Part shown: in pieces, positions 61,698 through 64,000 of the stretch
How the letters are laid out: every line of letters begins with the position of its first letter
Numbering within the stretch: the first letter of the stretch is position 1
Origin: Chelatococcus sp. HY11
GTDB taxonomy: Bacteria; Pseudomonadota; Alphaproteobacteria; Rhizobiales; Beijerinckiaceae
Direction: 5' to 3'
Assembly (NCBI RefSeq): GCF_018398335.1
Contig: NZ_JAHBRX010000001.1
Location: forward strand, 558,001-622,000
Length of the DNA: 64,000 bases
Notes under the pieces: model-generated
What the model was told of the DNA's origin: nothing
The model's database searches: none
What the model saw: only the letters and a program-made list of their open reading frames with translations
Position numbers and translations under genes: made by a program

Positions 61698-64000
61698 TTG
61701 CCCACATTCTCTCGTAGCCTAGAGCAGGCCTTGCACAGGGCTCTCGCCTTTGCCAACGAGCGTCATCATGAATACGCGACGCTCGAGCACCTTCTCCTCG
61801 CGCTGGTCGACGATCAGGATGCGGCCGCCGTCATGCGCGCCTGCAACGTCGATCTCGAGGCCTTGAGGCGCAATCTGCACGAGTATGTCGACGCGGAGCT
61901 GACGAACCTGGTGACGGACGGGCGCGAGGACTCGAAGCCCACCGCGGGTTTCCAGCGTGTCATCCAGAGGGCGGTGATCCACGTCCAGTCGTCCGGTCGC
62001 GAGGAAGTGACCGGCGCCAACGTACTCGTGGCGATTTTTGCCGAGCGGGAGAGCCATGCGGCCTATTTCCTGCAAGAGCAGGACATGACACGTTACGACG
62101 CGGTCAACTACATCAGCCATGGCATCGCAAAGCGGCCAGGATTGTCTGAAAATCGTTCGCCCCGTGGCGCCGACGAGGAAAACGACAGCCGGGCCGCCAA
62201 CAACGATGAGGCGGAAGGTCAGCGCAAGAAGAAGGGGGACGCCCTGGACGCCTATTGCGTTAATCTGAACAAGAAGGCCAGGGACGGACGCATTGATCCC
62301 CTGATCGGGCGCGAGCCTGAGATCCAGCGGACCATTCAGGTCCTGTGCCGTAGGCAGAAGAATAATCCCCTGCTGGTCGGTGACCCCGGCGTCGGCAAGA
62401 CCGCGATCGCCGAGGGGCTTGCCCGCAAGATCGTCACCGGCGATGTTCCGGATGTGCTCGCGGATGCGACAGTCTTTGCCCTCGACATGGGCACGCTGCT
62501 CGCCGGCACGCGCTATCGCGGCGATTTCGAAGAACGCCTCAAGCAGGTGATGAAGGAAATCGAGGCGCATCCCAACGCCATCATGTTCATCGATGAGATC
62601 CATACGGTCATCGGCGCCGGCGCTACCTCTGGTGGCGCCATGGACGCGTCCAATCTCCTGAAGCCCGCCCTTGCCGCCGGCACGCTGCGCTGCATCGGCT
62701 CGACGACCTACAAGGAATACCGTCAGTATTTCGAGAAGGACCGGGCGCTCGTCCGACGCTTCCAGAAGATCGACGTCAATGAGCCGAGCGTGCCGGACGC
62801 TATCGAGATCCTGAAGGGGCTGAAGCCCTATTTCGAGGACTTCCATAAGCTGCGCTACACCAATGACGCCATCAAGGCGGCGGTGGAGCTTTCGGCGCGC
62901 TATATCCATGACCGCAAGCTGCCGGACAAGGCGATCGACGTCATTGACGAGACGGGCGCCTCGCAGATGCTGGTGCCGGAGGGGCGGCGCAAGAAGACCA
63001 TCGGCGTCAAGGAGATCGAATCGACGATCGCGACGATGGCGCGTATCCCGCCGAAGACGGTGTCCAAGGATGATGCCGAGGTGTTGCAGCACCTGCATGA
63101 GACCCTGGAGCGGGTGGTCTACGGCCAGAACAAGGCGATCGATGCCCTGTCGTCGGCGATCAAACTGGCGCGCGCTGGCCTCCGCGACGCGGAGAAGCCG
63201 ATTGGCTGCTATCTCTTCGCCGGCCCGACGGGCGTCGGCAAGACGGAGGTGGCGCGTCAGCTCGCGTCGGCGCTCGGCGTGGAACTGCTGCGCTTCGACA
63301 TGTCGGAATACATGGAGCGCCACACCATCTCGCGGCTGATCGGCGCGCCTCCCGGCTATGTCGGCTTCGACCAGGGTGGGCTCCTGACCGATGGCGTCGA
63401 CCAGCATCCGCACTGCGTCCTGCTGCTCGACGAGATCGAAAAGGCGCATCCCGACCTGTTCAACGTGCTGCTGCAGGTAATGGACCATGGCAAGCTGACG
63501 GACCACAACGGCAAGCAGGTGGATTTCCGCAACGTCATCCTGATCATGACGACAAACGCCGGCGCTGCCGACATGGTCAAGCCGGCTTACGGGTTCACGC
63601 GTACCAAGCGCGAGGGCGACGACCAGGAGGCGATCTCCAAGCTGTTCTCGCCGGAGTTCCGCAACCGTCTCGATGCCACGATCTCCTTCGGCCATCTGCC
63701 GAAGGAGGTGGTCTCCAAGGTGGTGGACAAGTTCGTGTTGCAGCTTGAGGCGCAGCTGGCCGACCGCAATGTCACGATCGAGTTGTCTGACGAGGCGCGC
63801 GAGTGGCTGGTCGAGCACGGCTATGACGAGACCATGGGCGCCCGGCCAATGGCCCGCCTCATCCAGACCATGATCAAGACCCCGCTGGCGGATGCTGTTC
63901 TTTTCGGGCAGCTGCGCGGTGGTGGCGCGGTGAGGGTCGTCGTTCAGACGGACGAGGCCGGACACAAGACGCTTGGGTTCGAGTTTCCCGCCGGCCCGGT
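61698..64000 (+). CDS. clpA: ATP-dependent Clp protease ATP-binding subunit ClpA (3' partial)
   Basis: AAA+ unfoldase that feeds ClpP; 767 codons visible, the C-terminus runs off the window. The start is TTG at 61698 behind AAAAGGA, giving [18 protein letters not shown], the Clp N-domain. The first ATPase has Walker [13 protein letters not shown] and Walker [10 protein letters not shown]; the second has [12 protein letters not shown] and [13 protein letters not shown]. An acidic linker (about 155-175) joins N-domain and D1. It is adjacent to clpS, as usual. Confidence 0.96.
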   Translation, partial: MPTFSRSLEQALHRALAFANERHHEYATLEHLLLALVDDQDAAAVMRACNVDLEALRRNLHEYVDAELTNLVTDGREDSKPTAGFQRVIQRAVIHVQSSGREEVTGANVLVAIFAERESHAAYFLQEQDMTRYDAVNYISHGIAKRPGLSENRSPRGADEENDSRAANNDEAEGQRKKKGDALDAYCVNLNKKARDGRIDPLIGREPEIQRTIQVLCRRQKNNPLLVGDPGVGKTAIAEGLARKIVTGDVPDVLADATVFALDMGTLLAGTRYRGDFEERLKQVMKEIEAHPNAIMFIDEIHTVIGAGATSGGAMDASNLLKPALAAGTLRCIGSTTYKEYRQYFEKDRALVRRFQKIDVNEPSVPDAIEILKGLKPYFEDFHKLRYTNDAIKAAVELSARYIHDRKLPDKAIDVIDETGASQMLVPEGRRKKTIGVKEIESTIATMARIPPKTVSKDDAEVLQHLHETLERVVYGQNKAIDALSSAIKLARAGLRDAEKPIGCYLFAGPTGVGKTEVARQLASALGVELLRFDMSEYMERHTISRLIGAPPGYVGFDQGGLLTDGVDQHPHCVLLLDEIEKAHPDLFNVLLQVMDHGKLTDHNGKQVDFRNVILIMTTNAGAADMVKPAYGFTRTKREGDDQEAISKLFSPEFRNRLDATISFGHLPKEVVSKVVDKFVLQLEAQLADRNVTIELSDEAREWLVEHGYDETMGARPMARLIQTMIKTPLADAVLFGQLRGGGAVRVVVQTDEAGHKTLGFEFPAGP

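Noticed and set aside
61719-63965. Long - strand frame opposite clpA
   Set aside because: The + strand frame carries complete Clp N-domain and two Walker A/B sets, so the - strand frame is a shadow.

Overview
The window is GC-rich bacterial DNA with the gene content of an alphaproteobacterium, most likely in the order Hyphomicrobiales (Rhizobiales). The ribosomal protein sequences, an ATP12-type F1-ATPase chaperone, a DUF1489 protein, a phasin, an LpxO-type hydroxylase and the clpS-clpA pair all point this way. The genus cannot be fixed from the sequence alone. No phage, insertion sequence, CRISPR array or rRNA operon is visible.

Positions 1-27950 are the transcription/translation core. rpoB (5' end outside the window) and rpoC end at a hairpin terminator. 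The str block (rpsL, rpsG, fusA, tuf), the S10 block (rpsJ to rpsQ), the spc block (rplN to secY, then adk) and the alpha block (rpsM, rpsK, rpoA, rplQ) follow on the + strand and end at a terminator after rplQ. As is usual in this class, rpsD and rpmJ are not in the alpha block and adk follows secY. Several junctions (rpoB/rpoC, tuf/rpsJ, rpsQ/rplN, rplR/rpsE, rplO/secY, adk/rpsM, rpoA/rplQ) carry strong hairpins that the coding content does not explain.

Positions 28000-47900 hold envelope, stress and metabolic genes in small units on both strands: a Tat-type secreted ankyrin protein, an HtrA/DegP protease, the replication-stress ATPase RarA, a lipoprotein, the CrcB fluoride channel, an RluC-family pseudouridine synthase with a long repetitive N-terminus, a periplasmic DUF305 protein and the ATP12 chaperone. 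Next come a GT8 glycosyltransferase overlapping an M19 dipeptidase, small conserved proteins (DUF599, DUF3253, YdcF), an LprI-like protein, an aldo/keto reductase, an LpxO-like hydroxylase, isovaleryl-CoA dehydrogenase, a GH25 muramidase, MgtE and a CAP-domain lipoprotein.

Positions 48000-64000 begin with a coupled three-gene unit, acetyltransferase-like / polysaccharide flippase / acetyltransferase-like, that looks like a surface-glycan or lipid-linked export module. It is followed by tRNA-Leu(GAG), lipB, an SDR, RidA, a PIMT-like methyltransferase, DUF1489, a small secreted protein, a coupled vWA/J-domain pair, a penicillin-binding carboxypeptidase with a SPOR domain, a phasin with a clear promoter and terminator, clpS and a 3'-truncated clpA.

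The most unusual signal is a set of short tandem duplications (10-20 bp units, 2-4 copies) outside the ribosomal block. Several lie exactly on start or stop codons. At rarA and at the DUF3253 gene they create tiny leader ORFs whose stops overlap the next start. Three others are in frame with the downstream gene. A compact palindromic element near 40.8 kb, and a vWA gene whose Shine-Dalgarno points at an ATC codon, also deserve attention.
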